The translations under genes were made by a program, and so were the position numbers. Below are positions 11,109-21,171 of a stretch of DNA of 64,000 nt, piece after piece; the first letter of the stretch is position 1, and each line of letters opens with the position of its first letter. The notes under the pieces are model-generated. The model ran no database searches and was not told the DNA's origin. It saw only the letters and a list, made by a program, of their open reading frames with translations. The stretch covers positions 186,001-250,000 of the forward strand of contig OY723260.1 in the NCBI GenBank assembly GCA_963210315.1. The letters run 5' to 3'. The DNA is from Rhynchopus euleeides. Lineage: Eukaryota; Euglenozoa; Diplonemea; Diplonemida; Diplonemidae.

Positions 11109-12767
11109 TCATGCACGCGGGTGGAGCCGCATCATGAGCTGGTCCTTCCCCTGCTGCCTGTCATGCACGCACATGGTCAGCTTGGAGCCGTATGTATAGG
11201 CATCGGGGTTCACCGTCTCAGGCCGGAAGTGCTGCAGCAGGACCGCCGCAACGGTCGTCGCCTCAAACAGCGCCATGTCCCTCCCCAGGCAGATGCGGCG
11301 CCCCGCCTTGAACACAGGGAACTCGGCAGGGTCGGGCATCTTGAAGGGGATCCAGCGGTCCGGGCGGAACTCGAGGGCGTCCTCGCCGTACCTCTCCCTG
11401 CTGCGCCCCATCGCATAGGCGCACACCAGCATGCGGGTGCCCTTGGGCACCGTCACACCGTCGGGCAGGGTGTCGTCCGCCTTGGCCACGACAGTAATGA
11501 CGGGCACGACGGGGTGCAGGCGGAGTGTCTCCCAAATGGCGCCGCGCAGATGCGGCAGCTGCTGCATGTCGTCGTGTGTGGGTGCCGAGCCCTGCAGCAC
11601 GGCGTCGAGCTCGGCGAGGATGGTGTCGAGGGCTGCGGCGTTCTGCGGCAGGCCCAGGCGGTAGAAGAGGAAGCTCAGCAGCGATGCCGTGGTGTCGCGG
11701 CCCGCCAGGATGAAGTGCTTCGTGATGTCGCGCAGCGCGGCGTCGCTGAAGCCGTCCCCCTCCTCGGCGCCCATCCTGAGGAACAGCGCCAGCAGGTCGC
11801 TGCTCGACTTGTCGTCTGTGCACCCCTCTGCCAGCAGGCGCCGCTTCTCCTGCACTATCTTGTCGATCTCGGCGTCGAAGGTGTCGACGTTCGCCACCAG
11901 CTCCTGATGCAGCGCGCTCCGGGACTCGATGGCATGCTCGAGCAGGTCGCGCAGCGGGCGGGGGAACAGCTCGCACAGCACGAGGGTGCCGACGTTCTTC
12001 GCGAGGAAGCGCATCGCCAGCATCTGGCTCCTGTCGAACAGCGGCCCGATGGTGTCCTTGCCCTCGAGGGTGCGCAGGTCTGCGCCGAGGGCGATCTTGC
12101 CGAAGCATTCGAAGGTCAGCGCATTGAACCACTTCTGCATGTCGACAGGTGCTTCCACAGTGCCTGCAGCCTGCAGTAGCTCCACCATACGCCGCGTGTG
12201 CTCCAGGAACACCCCCTCGTAGTACGATTTGAAGAGGTTGCGCGTGAAAATTGCTGCGGCGGTGCGTCGCTGGGTGTGCCACATCTTGCCGTGGTCGGCA
12301 GGGTTCTCGGCGTGCGGGCCGTGGTCGCTGACGAAGATTCCGTTACCGAAAAACCGCACGAAGGGCTTCGCCACGCGGCCCCCGTTGTTCGACTTCGCCC
12401 ACACATCGAACTTGTCCTGGAGGACGTGCTTCACGACGCGGGGGTCAGCGGTGACCAGCTCGGTGCCCAGCCCATAGACGTTCTTGCAGAACAGCGGCAT
12501 CAGGATCTTGTAACAGGGGTGAGCTGCATCGGTGTGCTGCTCAAGGTTCTCGATGTGCACGTCAAGCGACCGCCCGTGCCACTTCTTGCGGACCAGGACA
12601 TTGCCGAAGGGGAAGTCTGGCTTCGGGCCCCAGTACCCCTCGTATGCCTTATAAGCCTTCATATGCTCCACGGTGGTCAGCAGCGCTTTGACCACCACCG
12701 ACACCACCACCGCCGCCACTGCGGCGAAGGTGTACCATGCGAGATCAGCGAGAAGCGACAGAACCAT
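11109..12767 (-). CDS. cytochrome P450, microsomal type
   Basis: A single-exon, 552-residue protein ending in TGA at 11109-11111. It has the full set of P450 signatures in order: an N-terminal membrane anchor (residues 1-30, hydrophobic Val/Ala/Leu), the I-helix AGRDTT, the K-helix ETLR within AIWETLRLHP, FRPDRW before the heme loop, and FKAGRRICLG with the heme-ligating Cys at about residue 493. The heme loop and AGRDTT are of the CYP4/CYP86 type, so fatty-acid or other lipid hydroxylation at the ER membrane is the best guess; the substrate is unknown. An upstream in-frame ATG at 12992 would add 75 Pro/Cys-rich residues before the anchor, so I chose the ATG at 12767, which puts the anchor first. 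A possible acceptor (CACAG) lies 9 bases upstream. Confidence 0.92.
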   Translation of the reverse strand: MVLSLLADLAWYTFAAVAAVVVSVVVKALLTTVEHMKAYKAYEGYWGPKPDFPFGNVLVRKKWHGRSLDVHIENLEQHTDAAHPCYKILMPLFCKNVYGLGTELVTADPRVVKHVLQDKFDVWAKSNNGGRVAKPFVRFFGNGIFVSDHGPHAENPADHGKMWHTQRRTAAAIFTRNLFKSYYEGVFLEHTRRMVELLQAAGTVEAPVDMQKWFNALTFECFGKIALGADLRTLEGKDTIGPLFDRSQMLAMRFLAKNVGTLVLCELFPRPLRDLLEHAIESRSALHQELVANVDTFDAEIDKIVQEKRRLLAEGCTDDKSSSDLLALFLRMGAEEGDGFSDAALRDITKHFILAGRDTTASLLSFLFYRLGLPQNAAALDTILAELDAVLQGSAPTHDDMQQLPHLRGAIWETLRLHPVVPVITVVAKADDTLPDGVTVPKGTRMLVCAYAMGRSRERYGEDALEFRPDRWIPFKMPDPAEFPVFKAGRRICLGRDMALFEATTVAAVLLQHFRPETVNPDAYTYGSKLTMCVHDRQQGKDQLMMRLHPRA

Positions 12768-13234
12768 CGCGAGGCCTGTGGCGTCCGCAGTGGAGGGGGC
12801 GGTGCATGCGGCAGCAGAGCGAGGCACCCTGGGATGCAGAGATGCGGTGCACCGTGCGCCAAGGCAGTTGGCAGGGTGGGGTGCGGGGGGGGAGGGGGTT
12901 GAGGGGATTGAGGGGCAAGGGCAGACACTCGAACATGCAAAGCCTGGCTGGTGGTAATAAATACGCAAGAGCGTGGCCTCCTGCACTGCCACGCATCACG
13001 CGTGTGTCGCGAATCGAGAAAACACCCCCACACACGGAGCGTGGCGTGCCCTGCATAATCCGCACAGCACAGTCCCCACCCCTCCCCACCCATGTGTTGT
13101 TAGCGCACAACTCCTAAAAACCATTTTAAGCCACCTGAACCCACATCCCCTGACAAGGGGCGGGCACGGCGGATGAGAAGACGTCCTGTGGGCCCTGATG
13201 GCACCCACCACCCCCCCCCCCCCCACCTCCACGG
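12768..13234. other. intergenic spacer
   Basis: GC-rich spacer between the P450 start and the cyclase stop. It contains G/C runs near 12885-12920 and 13209-13222. The last is a poly-C just beyond the cyclase stop codon. No gene is seen. Confidence 0.5.
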
Positions 13235-16200
13235 CTACACCGCGGAGAACGGCAACGAGGACTTCCCGACCCGCACCCTTGCGGTGGTGGACATCGACCG
13301 GCGCCGCCCCCCCGCCACCTCTGGAGGGGGCAGCGAACCGCGCCTGCTGCCTGCGCCCTCAGCATCTGACATCCTGCGATCCGCCATCGAGGCGCGGCGC
13401 GCGCGGGGGCCGGTGCGGGTGGCGCTGCTGGAGCCGCGCCGCGCCCCTTCGAGCTGCGGCAGGGGGCGGCTCACCGAGACCCTCCGGCTGTCCTGGCGTG
13501 ACGACGCCTTGCGCTGGAAGGTGCACACCATGTTGACGGCTTGCTTCAAGCTGCGCGTGCGCTCCCTATGCTGAGACGGCGCCATAAACTGGTCCCACCC
13601 CGTCACGCTGGACTGGCACATCAGCAGCTTCCCCAGGGTCTCCTCGACAGCCTGGATCCAGCACTCGTCGCTCCCGGTGTCCAGGATCAGCTTCGCAAAC
13701 AACCCGACCGACTTGACGACAATGTGTATGCTGTCGAACAGGCGGGCGACATCCTGCGCCCTGAGGTCGTGGAAGGGGAGGGCGGCTAGCCTCTCAATGC
13801 CGGCAACATACTCCATCATCGTTGAGTGCATCCCCAGCACCTGGCGGTCCTGCTGGGTGAGTGCGGGACCCACATAGGCAGCGGTGTGGATGCGCGCTGC
13901 GGCGTCCACCTCCATAACAGGCACGCTAGGGTGCGAGCCTGCCTGTGCCGCCGCTTTCCAGTAGTCGCGCCTCCCCCGGAGAGCGTCCGGCACCATGGAG
14001 TACAGCGACTCCGGCTTGGAGATGCCCTTCAGCTGCACGTGCCCCATCGACTCGGTGTGTATGTCGCAGAAGGCTGCCCCATCGCTCTCGTCGTCGAGGG
14101 TGAGGAGTTCGCTGAAGGCGTCGTGCCCCACCACCACCTCCCCCCCGCACCCCCTGCTGCTGACGCGCGCCGCGTTGTTGACGATCGGGCCCAGGTAGTC
14201 CATCCTGTTGGATGTGGTGTCCACCTCGCACATCGGCTCCCCGGTGTTGAAGCCCATCCGCACGCGGGGCCCGCTGAACAGGAGGGTGCCGCCCGCCCAC
14301 ACCTTGCTGCACTCCGGGATGGAATCCAGCGCTTCGGGCCATGTGTGCTGCAGCAGGGCAGCCTGCGACGCCATGCACCACTCCAGCGCAGCTCTGGGGT
14401 TGCGGAAGGCGACGAGGAAGGCGTCTCCCTCTGTCTTCACCTCGTACCCGTCGTGCTCTTTGATTGTGCGGCGGAGGAGCGTGTTGTGATCTGCCAGGAC
14501 TCTCTCCATCACATCCGGCACGGAGTCCCATATGAGAGTGCTGCTCTGGATGTCGGTGAAGGCAAGGGTGACCCGCCCCAGAGGAGGGACCTCCATGTTG
14601 AGCGTGTCGCGTGCGTGCATGAACTCGCGCTCGCGCTTCTCCTGGAGGCGGAGCAGCCTCCGCGCGCGTTGGAAGATCTTCGGCGCCCGCTTCTCCATCC
14701 GGAGCAGGTGTGCCTGCTTCGCAGGGTCTAGAACCAGCCTCAGATTCTTCGGCTTCGCCGACAGGATGTTGCCCCATATGTTCTTCTTCTTCTCCCCCTT
14801 CCCCGCAACCTCCTTCCTGCGGGCCAGGGTGCGTGGGAACAGCTGGAACATCGTTTCGTTCTTCGAAATGCCCTTCAGGGTCTTCGTGCCTTTCCCGGTC
14901 ACCACCACGTCGGGAGAGGGCAGGCCGTGCTTCTGCCGCAGGGCGGCCATGGCGTCGCTGCCGACGATGCTGTCACCCCCTTTGCCCTGCCCGGAGATGC
15001 GTGCTGCGAGGTTCACCATCGGACCGAAGTAGTCCATGCGTCCGGTGACAGGATCCACGGTGCAGTCGGGCTCGCCTGTTGTGAGGCCCATGCGGACACG
15101 GAGGCCGTGGAAGAGCGTTACCCCGTCCAGCACCATGTCTTCGTTGTTGCGGGCGGTTGTGATCTCTGCAGGCCACGTTGCCTCCACTAGCTTGAGCTGC
15201 AGGTTCATGCACCAGTCCTTCGCGTCGCAGACGTCGCCAAAGGCGACCATAAATGCGTCGCCCTCGTTCTTCACCTCGTAGCCGTTGTGCAGATCCAGCA
15301 GGCTGCGCAGGATGCTGTTGTGAATCTCATGCGCAGCCTTCATCGCCACAGGGTGTGCCTCCCACAGCTGCACAGACGATTGGATATCTGTGAACACAAT
15401 CGTGACGGTGCCGGTGGGCGCCTTGACAGCCAGGTGCTGGTCTTCGATGCTCATGCGGTTGCACTCCAGCAGCGCTGCGTGGCGCTCGAGGACAGTGGGT
15501 TGCCGGGTGTGCGCCTCGAAGGGGCGTGGGCGGGGGTGGGTGGTGCGGAAGGCAAGGCAGGTGCCCTCGCTGTAGCTGGCGATGATGCAGTCGGAGAACA
15601 GCGGCACGTGGATGCTGCGGCGGAAGGAGTCCATCTCGGATGCAGCCGAGGGGCACAACACAACCTCCCCTGCACGCGCCGCCCTCTCGCAGCGGATCGC
15701 CAGCGCCACCGGCTTGTGGGAGTACGGCACAGGGTCTGTCAGCACTGTGGTGGCACTGCCGAACGACATCCCGAAGGAGAGCTGAGGCACCCCCCCGTAC
15801 TCCTGCAGCGTGGCTGCGCCCCACCCGCAGCCCTGCACCGTGTTCTGCACCCTGCGCAGCCACATGTAGGCGGAGCAGATGGAGGGGAACACCGTCAGGA
15901 CGAGTGTCGTGTGCGGGAGGAGCACACCGCCCAGCTCCCCCACATGCCGCACCACCTGCTCCGACACGTCTGCGGGCACGCTCCCCGTCACCACCACAGC
16001 CACATCGTTGACGGGGCCGACGCGGCAGTCGCACCGCCACAACCCCCTGTCGTGCCCCCCCATCACCATCCGCTCCGCCGCCTCACGCCGGCCTGCAGAA
16101 GCACGGCAGAAGCGCACTATCTTATCCCTCTTCACCTGCAGGTTAGAGACAATCGCAGGGACGGAGGCGCATGACCGTTTGCTGCGCCGCTGCGCCGCAA

Positions 16201-16624
16201 GCTGGAAGATCCGCTGCTCATAATCCGCCTCGAGCGCTGCGTACCGGTCGTGCTGCTCCTTTGCCTCCCGCTCTGCTGCATCGAGCTGTGCCCGCAGCTG
16301 TGCTTCGTAGGCCTTCAGGCGAGACAGCTCTGCACACACAGGGGCCTCGCTTCCGGTGGTGCGCCTCAGCGACATAGACTGCGCGGTGGTCGGGCGGGGC
16401 GGCAGCGGTGTGAGGCCCTGCGGGCGCTGCGGCACCGCCGCATTCCCGCCATGCACATCTTCGAAGGCACGCACGCTCTCCGCAAGGGCTTCGTTGCGCT
16501 GGCAGACGCGGTACTGCTGCATGAGTCGCGTCCGGGTTGCATCGTGGTCCTTCGACGACAGGACATACTGGGCAAGGGTCGCCTGCAGAGCCTCGATGTG
16601 CAGCACATCGCAGTCTTGCTCCAT
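13235..16624 (-). CDS. soluble class III adenylate/guanylate cyclase with tandem catalytic domains
   Basis: A single-exon, 1129-residue protein. A coiled coil lies at about residues 98-150. Two intact class III cyclase domains follow at about 405-560 and 685-850. Each has FTDIQSS with a metal-binding Asp (D413, D691), EGDAF with the second Asp (D456, D734), and the NLAARIS or NNAARVS catalytic Asn-Arg pair. A degenerate cyclase-like domain precedes them at about 200-330 and lacks both Asp motifs. The protein makes cAMP or cGMP from ATP or GTP with Mg; I did not settle nucleotide choice. No transmembrane helix is visible, unlike the receptor cyclases of trypanosomes, so it should be cytosolic. 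The C-terminus is Arg/Ser-rich and basic. The ATG at 16624 lies just after a poly-C tract and CAG acceptor. Confidence 0.92.
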   Translation of the reverse strand: MEQDCDVLHIEALQATLAQYVLSSKDHDATRTRLMQQYRVCQRNEALAESVRAFEDVHGGNAAVPQRPQGLTPLPPRPTTAQSMSLRRTTGSEAPVCAELSRLKAYEAQLRAQLDAAEREAKEQHDRYAALEADYEQRIFQLAAQRRSKRSCASVPAIVSNLQVKRDKIVRFCRASAGRREAAERMVMGGHDRGLWRCDCRVGPVNDVAVVVTGSVPADVSEQVVRHVGELGGVLLPHTTLVLTVFPSICSAYMWLRRVQNTVQGCGWGAATLQEYGGVPQLSFGMSFGSATTVLTDPVPYSHKPVALAIRCERAARAGEVVLCPSAASEMDSFRRSIHVPLFSDCIIASYSEGTCLAFRTTHPRPRPFEAHTRQPTVLERHAALLECNRMSIEDQHLAVKAPTGTVTIVFTDIQSSVQLWEAHPVAMKAAHEIHNSILRSLLDLHNGYEVKNEGDAFMVAFGDVCDAKDWCMNLQLKLVEATWPAEITTARNNEDMVLDGVTLFHGLRVRMGLTTGEPDCTVDPVTGRMDYFGPMVNLAARISGQGKGGDSIVGSDAMAALRQKHGLPSPDVVVTGKGTKTLKGISKNETMFQLFPRTLARRKEVAGKGEKKKNIWGNILSAKPKNLRLVLDPAKQAHLLRMEKRAPKIFQRARRLLRLQEKREREFMHARDTLNMEVPPLGRVTLAFTDIQSSTLIWDSVPDVMERVLADHNTLLRRTIKEHDGYEVKTEGDAFLVAFRNPRAALEWCMASQAALLQHTWPEALDSIPECSKVWAGGTLLFSGPRVRMGFNTGEPMCEVDTTSNRMDYLGPIVNNAARVSSRGCGGEVVVGHDAFSELLTLDDESDGAAFCDIHTESMGHVQLKGISKPESLYSMVPDALRGRRDYWKAAAQAGSHPSVPVMEVDAAARIHTAAYVGPALTQQDRQVLGMHSTMMEYVAGIERLAALPFHDLRAQDVARLFDSIHIVVKSVGLFAKLILDTGSDECWIQAVEETLGKLLMCQSSVTGWDQFMAPSQHRERTRSLKQAVNMVCTFQRKASSRQDSRRVSVSRPLPQLEGARRGSSSATRTGPRARRASMADRRMSDAEGAGSRRGSLPPPEVAGGRRRSMSTTARVRVGKSSLPFSAV

Positions 16625-16636
16625 GGCATTGCAGAC

Positions 16637-16651
16637 CTGCAGGGGGGGGGA
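16637..16651 (-). promoter_or_regulatory. probable splice acceptor upstream of the cyclase gene
   Basis: On the minus strand a run of ten C residues is followed by TGCAG, 12 bases before the cyclase ATG. This is a strong pyrimidine tract plus CAG acceptor, fitting spliced-leader addition or a 5'-UTR intron. Confidence 0.55.
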
Positions 16652-16724
16652 CGGGGTGTGTCACACAGGGCATGCGATGCGCGGGGGGCAGGGGCAGCAC
16701 TCTCTTCGCGGGCAACACAACAAA

Positions 16725-16865
16725 AAAGATAAGGCTGTTGTTTGTGCGCCAAATCCGGGCAAAAACAAAAGCAACTCCGCAGCCTGATGAGGAGGTTGAA
16801 TTTGTTGCCCAAGCGCTGCCTACTATCTTTTTGACACTGACAGGTTCCCTGTTGTGGTAAAAAAT
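16725..16865. repeat. 140-bp dispersed repeat
   Basis: Starts AAAAAAGATAAGGCTG and ends CCTGTTGTGGTAAAAAA. A nearly identical copy lies at 50115-50262, and diverged relatives lie near 17940-18285, 52120-52310 and 55400-55690. It resembles a MITE, but a target duplication was not found. Confidence 0.7.
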
Positions 16866-17283
16866 CTGACACCCGCACTGCAAACTGCAGTGAGAGAACA
16901 GGCCGGGCAACAGAGGGCGGCGGGAGGGCGGGGCGGGGCGGGGGGAAAGGGTTTCGTTAGGGCGGTGCAGGGCACCTGCATTGGCCCAGCCTCTGAGGGC
17001 TGGGGCCTCACGGCGCAGCTGAAATCGGGGGCCTTCTAAAGCGCAAAGCCCCGCAGGGAAGGTTGAGCTGCTACCGTGGAGGGGTTGTTGAGTGGAGCAC
17101 GCCACGCAGCAAAAGAAAGCAAGGCTAGGCGGCATTTTTTGTTTTTCAGAGGAAGCTACGGGGGTTCTTAGAAAGGAAAATATTCTTCTTTTGTTTTTTT
17201 TTGCGCGGCGCGCCCCGCGGAGGGGGGAGGGAGCCACCGCCATCCTGGTGTGGGGGGGCGGGGCAGCCCGTTGGTTGTTTGGA
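16866..17283. other. intergenic spacer
   Basis: G-rich sequence with GGGGCGG repeats at 16918-16946 and T-rich tracts at 17137-17203. No gene is seen. Confidence 0.5.
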
Positions 17284-17835
17284 TCACTCTTCGACAAGCG
17301 TCTCGATCTCATCTAACACGTCATTGATGTCATCGATCAGCTCTGCATGCCGCTGCTGGAGGAGGGTGATCTTATCCTGCTGCGCGTCGAAAGGCGAGGG
17401 CCCGTTCATATCAGAAGCGGTGTACTCCTCGTCTGCCTCCCACTCATCCTTGTCGCGTGCGTTGTAGCGGTTGTACTCCGCAAGCGTAGCGCGTGCCCTG
17501 TACAGCTCGTGTGTCATCCCGAGTTTTGACTGCTCCAACTCCTGCAGCTGCCGGATGCGCCGCGCCACTGCCGCATGCGCACCACCGCACTTCAGCAGCT
17601 GCTCCTCGATGGCACGGATGGCCTGCGACACCTGTGCCATCTCACTGTGTATCTCACGCACAACCCCCTCCATGTCATTCCGTGCCGCACGCGCTGCCAC
17701 CTCGTCGCCCCCGCCGCTGAACTGCGGGCGGAAGAAGGCGTGCAGCCTGGAGTACGCTTCTGCCCGCTGCGCCTGCAGCGCCTGGAGGTCCTTCCCAAAG
17801 GAAGCTAGCGGAGGGTGGCCGTTCTGCATGGCCAT
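17284..17835 (-). CDS. small coiled-coil protein, 183 aa
   Basis: Start ATG at 17835, stop TGA at 17284-17286. A CAG acceptor (CCACTGCAG) lies about 16 bases upstream on the minus strand. The protein is alpha-helical in character, with Gln/Glu/Arg-rich segments around residues 25-45 and 60-120, an acidic linker (EWEADEEY) and a final helix ending LVEE. There is no signal peptide or membrane segment. The layout of several helices and a short terminal heptad stretch is loosely SNARE- or tether-like, but the characteristic core is not complete and no family is recognised. It lies between the cyclase and glycine cleavage H genes on the same strand. Confidence 0.65.
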   Translation of the reverse strand: MAMQNGHPPLASFGKDLQALQAQRAEAYSRLHAFFRPQFSGGGDEVAARAARNDMEGVVREIHSEMAQVSQAIRAIEEQLLKCGGAHAAVARRIRQLQELEQSKLGMTHELYRARATLAEYNRYNARDKDEWEADEEYTASDMNGPSPFDAQQDKITLLQQRHAELIDDINDVLDEIETLVEE

Positions 17836-19831
17836 ATTGAGAATCCCTTTCCTGCAGTGGCAAGGTGTGGGTGTTGGGTGCCGCACTGCGGAGGTGCAGT
17901 CTAGGCCTTTCGTATGTAAAGGGCTCATAGTTTTCACTGAAAAAGGTAGGGTTGTTGTTAGGCGCCAAATCTAGAGAAGCGGGTCTGTCTTTTGTTGCCC
18001 AAAAAACTATCTGTGCCCCCGCTGGATCGTAAAGTGACAGCAAAACGAGACAACAAACCAATTCCTGCCGAAAGTTGTTTTGTTGGAACGCAGACCCCAC
18101 TCTTTGTGTGCACCACTCCCCGGTCTGATGAAGTGGTGTGAGTGGGGACGCACGATCCAGCTAAAGGCACAGAAAGTTTCCCCAGTTGGCTACGCCGAAC
18201 TAACAAAAAAAAAGGCGCTGATTCAAGCCTGGTTATGCTATACTTGACAACGTGACAGAAGGCCCTTTTGTTGTGGTAAAAAAGACCACACCCTCCTGGC
18301 CCCAGCGACATTATCAACAAAGCGGACGCCACAATTTTTTTTGGCTCTCATCCACAGGCGCCTGTTATTTGGCCCACATTTTCGCGTTAAAACGCTATCG
18401 ATACCGCCCCATATCTACATACCCCGCCGTGCGATCCCCCACATGTCTTTGCGCCACCGGGGAGGGGCTTAGGGGCCTCGGGCATCCTGACAACGGGGAA
18501 GGGTGTGGGTCCTTTGGCTGGGTTGATCTGCTCTGAGCGTATCCCAGGACGCGGAGGCCTCGCAGGCCTGGCGCACCTGCAAGACGTGGCTTACTGCCGC
18601 TTCACGACGCTATCTAAGGGTGGCTCCTGGGGGAGGCAGCGGACTGCGGGGGGGAAGGGAGACGCTCAGCGAGATCCCCCCCCACCCCACCACCACATTG
18701 CCCCCCTCTCGACAGAACCCCCACCCCACCCCACCCCACCCCACCAGGCACGATGCGTGGCATACTTTCACGGAACGTGGATCACGACGACCAACAGGCC
18801 AGGCGTTTTTTTTTCGTTTCATTTTTTTTGTTATCGACAGGGCGGGAGAGAGAGAGAGAGAGAGAAAGTGAGTTGAGTGAGTGAGGAGAGTGAGAGGAGG
18901 AAAGGTACGCCCTCCCTCCCCCCCCCCCTCCTCCGCATGCTCGTTCTCCTTCTCTTACCCCCGCGCATCGCTCGCTCTCTTCCCCCCCCATCCCGCCCCC
19001 CCCCCCCCCTCCCCCGAACCTCCTTTCGCTAAACGAAAAAAAAAGGGGGGGGGAACAAAAAATATTGATGCGTTGGCAAAAAAAGTAGCCCAACACCCCT
19101 GAAAAGTCAAGCAGCGTGGGGTAGGGGTGGGGGTGGGGGGGGGGGGGGGGGGGCGGGGGGGAGTTGAAGTACCGTATGAAACAGGAACGTTTCTGTGGGG
19201 TGCTCTGGGGAGATGGGGTGGGGGGAGATCAAACAACACGGGCAGGCATACGGCGACATACACCCCAATCATGGGATGGTTGAAAGTCAAACACGCGATG
19301 CTGCCCACGGATGACATTGCTTTTGAAGGGGGGGTGTTGTGTGGGCAGCATTCCTTTGGGATAGGGGAGCGACGCAATTTTATTCCCCCTGAGGAGCCCC
19401 AGCCTCTCCTGATGTTCAGCAAAAAAAATACACACCGTTCGAAGCGAAAATCGTAACCAGGTTGTGTCTTTTTTTTGCAGGATTTCCGAGAGGGAAAAAC
19501 ATAATGCGGGATAAAACAATAGATGGACACACCTCGTATCCTTGGAACTGCGGAGTTTTGTTTTTTTGTGCGTGACTTTGGTGCCGCGGCGAATTGTTCT
19601 TGGCACTCAGGAGCACCTGGCGATGGAAAAAGAGAAAATAGGAGGCGGGGAGGAAAAATCACACAAATAAACACGGGGCCGCCACCACCCCCCCCCTGCT
19701 GACCACGGAGAAAAAAAGGAAACCATTTCACACGGGGGGTGATACGTTGGGGACGCCTATCCCAGAACAGCACGGGATGTGTCCCAACGGAAAGGAGAGA
19801 TCCGGGGATCCAGAGACGAAGAGAGAGACGA
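17836..19831. other. intergenic, low-complexity and repeat sequence
   Basis: A diverged copy of the AAAAAGATAAGG repeat lies at about 17938-18285. An ACCCC-type run is at 18718-18745, a GA microsatellite at 18846-18868, long C and G runs at 18918-18930, 18996-19012 and 19134-19154, and several poly-A/T tracts up to 19720. No open frame looks coding. Confidence 0.55.
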
Positions 19832-21171
19832 TCAGTTGTCAGCGGCCTCGTTCGCGAGGTACTCGTCGTACTGCGTACGGTCCATGAGGGGCTCGGTCGG
19901 CTCCTTCACGTCCTTCACCTTCAGGGTCCATGCCTTGATCTCGGGCGACTCGTTCACAAGCACTGTAAGGAGCGGGGGGGGGTGTGGAGATGTGTGGGGG
20001 GAGAAAAAGACATGGGGACAAAAACAGGGCAGTTGGCAGTGCTTCGCGGATGGGGCCTTGCCGTGTGCATACCGGTGTTGTCCAGGAGCTCGTCGTTGCG
20101 CTCCGACACCACACCCGTCACGGGAGACACCAGGAGTGCTGTCGCCTTCACAGACTCGACGGTGCCGTACTCCTCACCTGCGGTAGGGGCGTTGAGTGGC
20201 ATCGGGTCGCCATCGGGTGGCAACACGCCCCCTCGGGTGGGGTGGGAGGAGTTTGATTGTCGAGAGTGAGCAGAGGCAAGTCTCCCAGCACCCTTCCCGC
20301 ATTGCTTTGCCCCCTCTTTGTAGTCACCACACCGGGGTGGGAGTGTGTGTGTGCTATGGTAAGTTCAAAGACAAATGATATGCGGTTCTCGACCAAACTC
20401 AAAACTGCCCAAAAAACAATCACACCGGGGTGGGAGGGGGTGGGAGGGGGTGTGAGGGGGTGTGAGGGGGTGTGAGGGGGTGTGAGGGGGTGGGAGGGGG
20501 TGTGAGGGGGTGTGAGGGGGTGTGAGGGGGTGTGAGGGGGTGTGAGGGGGTGTGAGGGGGTGTGAGGGGGTGTGAGGGGGTGGGAGGGGGTGTGAGGGGG
20601 TGTGAGGGGGTGTGAGGGGGTGTGAGGGGGTGTGAGGGGGTGTGAGGGGGTGTTGAGGGGGTGGGAGTGATCCCGAGAACCAGCAGGCCCCATATGCTAG
20701 GGGCAGACGAGCCACCCCCCCACCCCCACTTGTCGTTGCGGCAGGGCATACCCTCAGCCACGTCGTCGCCCACCTCGGGCAGCTCGATGTACACCACCTC
20801 GCCCAGCTCCTCCTGGGCGAACTGCGTGATGCCCATGGTGGCCTCCGTCCCCTCGATGTTCACCCACTCGTGCGTCTTCGTGAAGAAGACAGGCATCTGC
20901 ACCACGCGCGACGCGCTGAAGTGCCGTGCCTGCAAGGGAGAGGGTGTTGCCATGGGTGAGGGGCATCCGGTTGGGGGCAAAACGGAAAAACCGACATGCC
21001 AACAACACCCTCACAACACAAACCCGCATTTGCAGGGTGCTGCGCGCAGGGGGAAGTAGGGTTGGGGCACACATCTGCGGATACAACAGCAGCACAACAC
21101 CCAAATCTGCCAAACCAGTGAAGTCCTGAACATACCTGCACAGCCGCCGTCCTCGTCAGTGCCCTGAACAT
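19832..21171 (-). CDS. gcvH: glycine cleavage system H protein, 4 exons, 149 aa
   Basis: Exons on the minus strand are 21171-21136, 20929-20752, 20177-20073 and 19962-19832. Their lengths (36, 178, 105 and 131 nt) sum to 150 codons with TGA at 19832-19834. Donors are GTATGT, GTATGC and GTATGC; acceptors are CAG, CAG and ACAG. The H protein carries the aminomethyl group between the P, T and L proteins on a lipoyl arm in the mitochondrial matrix. The lipoylation site is the Lys of [15 protein letters not shown], residue 82. The first about 20 residues ([20 protein letters not shown]) are basic and non-acidic, a clear mitochondrial targeting leader. The FTKTHEWV start of the mature domain and the [12 protein letters not shown] end match the family, and the length is normal. 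Intron 2 carries a G-rich minisatellite. Confidence 0.95.
20429..20663. repeat. 10-bp minisatellite in intron 2 of gcvH
   Basis: About 23 head-to-tail copies of TGTGAGGGGG with occasional TGGGAGGGGG variants. It lies wholly within the intron bounded by 20751 and 20178. The G5 tracts every 10 bases on the plus strand could form G-quadruplexes. The transcript strand is the C-rich one, CCCCCTCACA. Confidence 0.9.

Noticed and set aside
11004..12179. 391-codon plus-strand ORF
   Set aside because: Antisense shadow of the P450 gene.
17284..17835. SNARE protein
   Set aside because: The last helix is short and no zero-layer residue or membrane anchor can be placed; left as coiled coil of unknown function.
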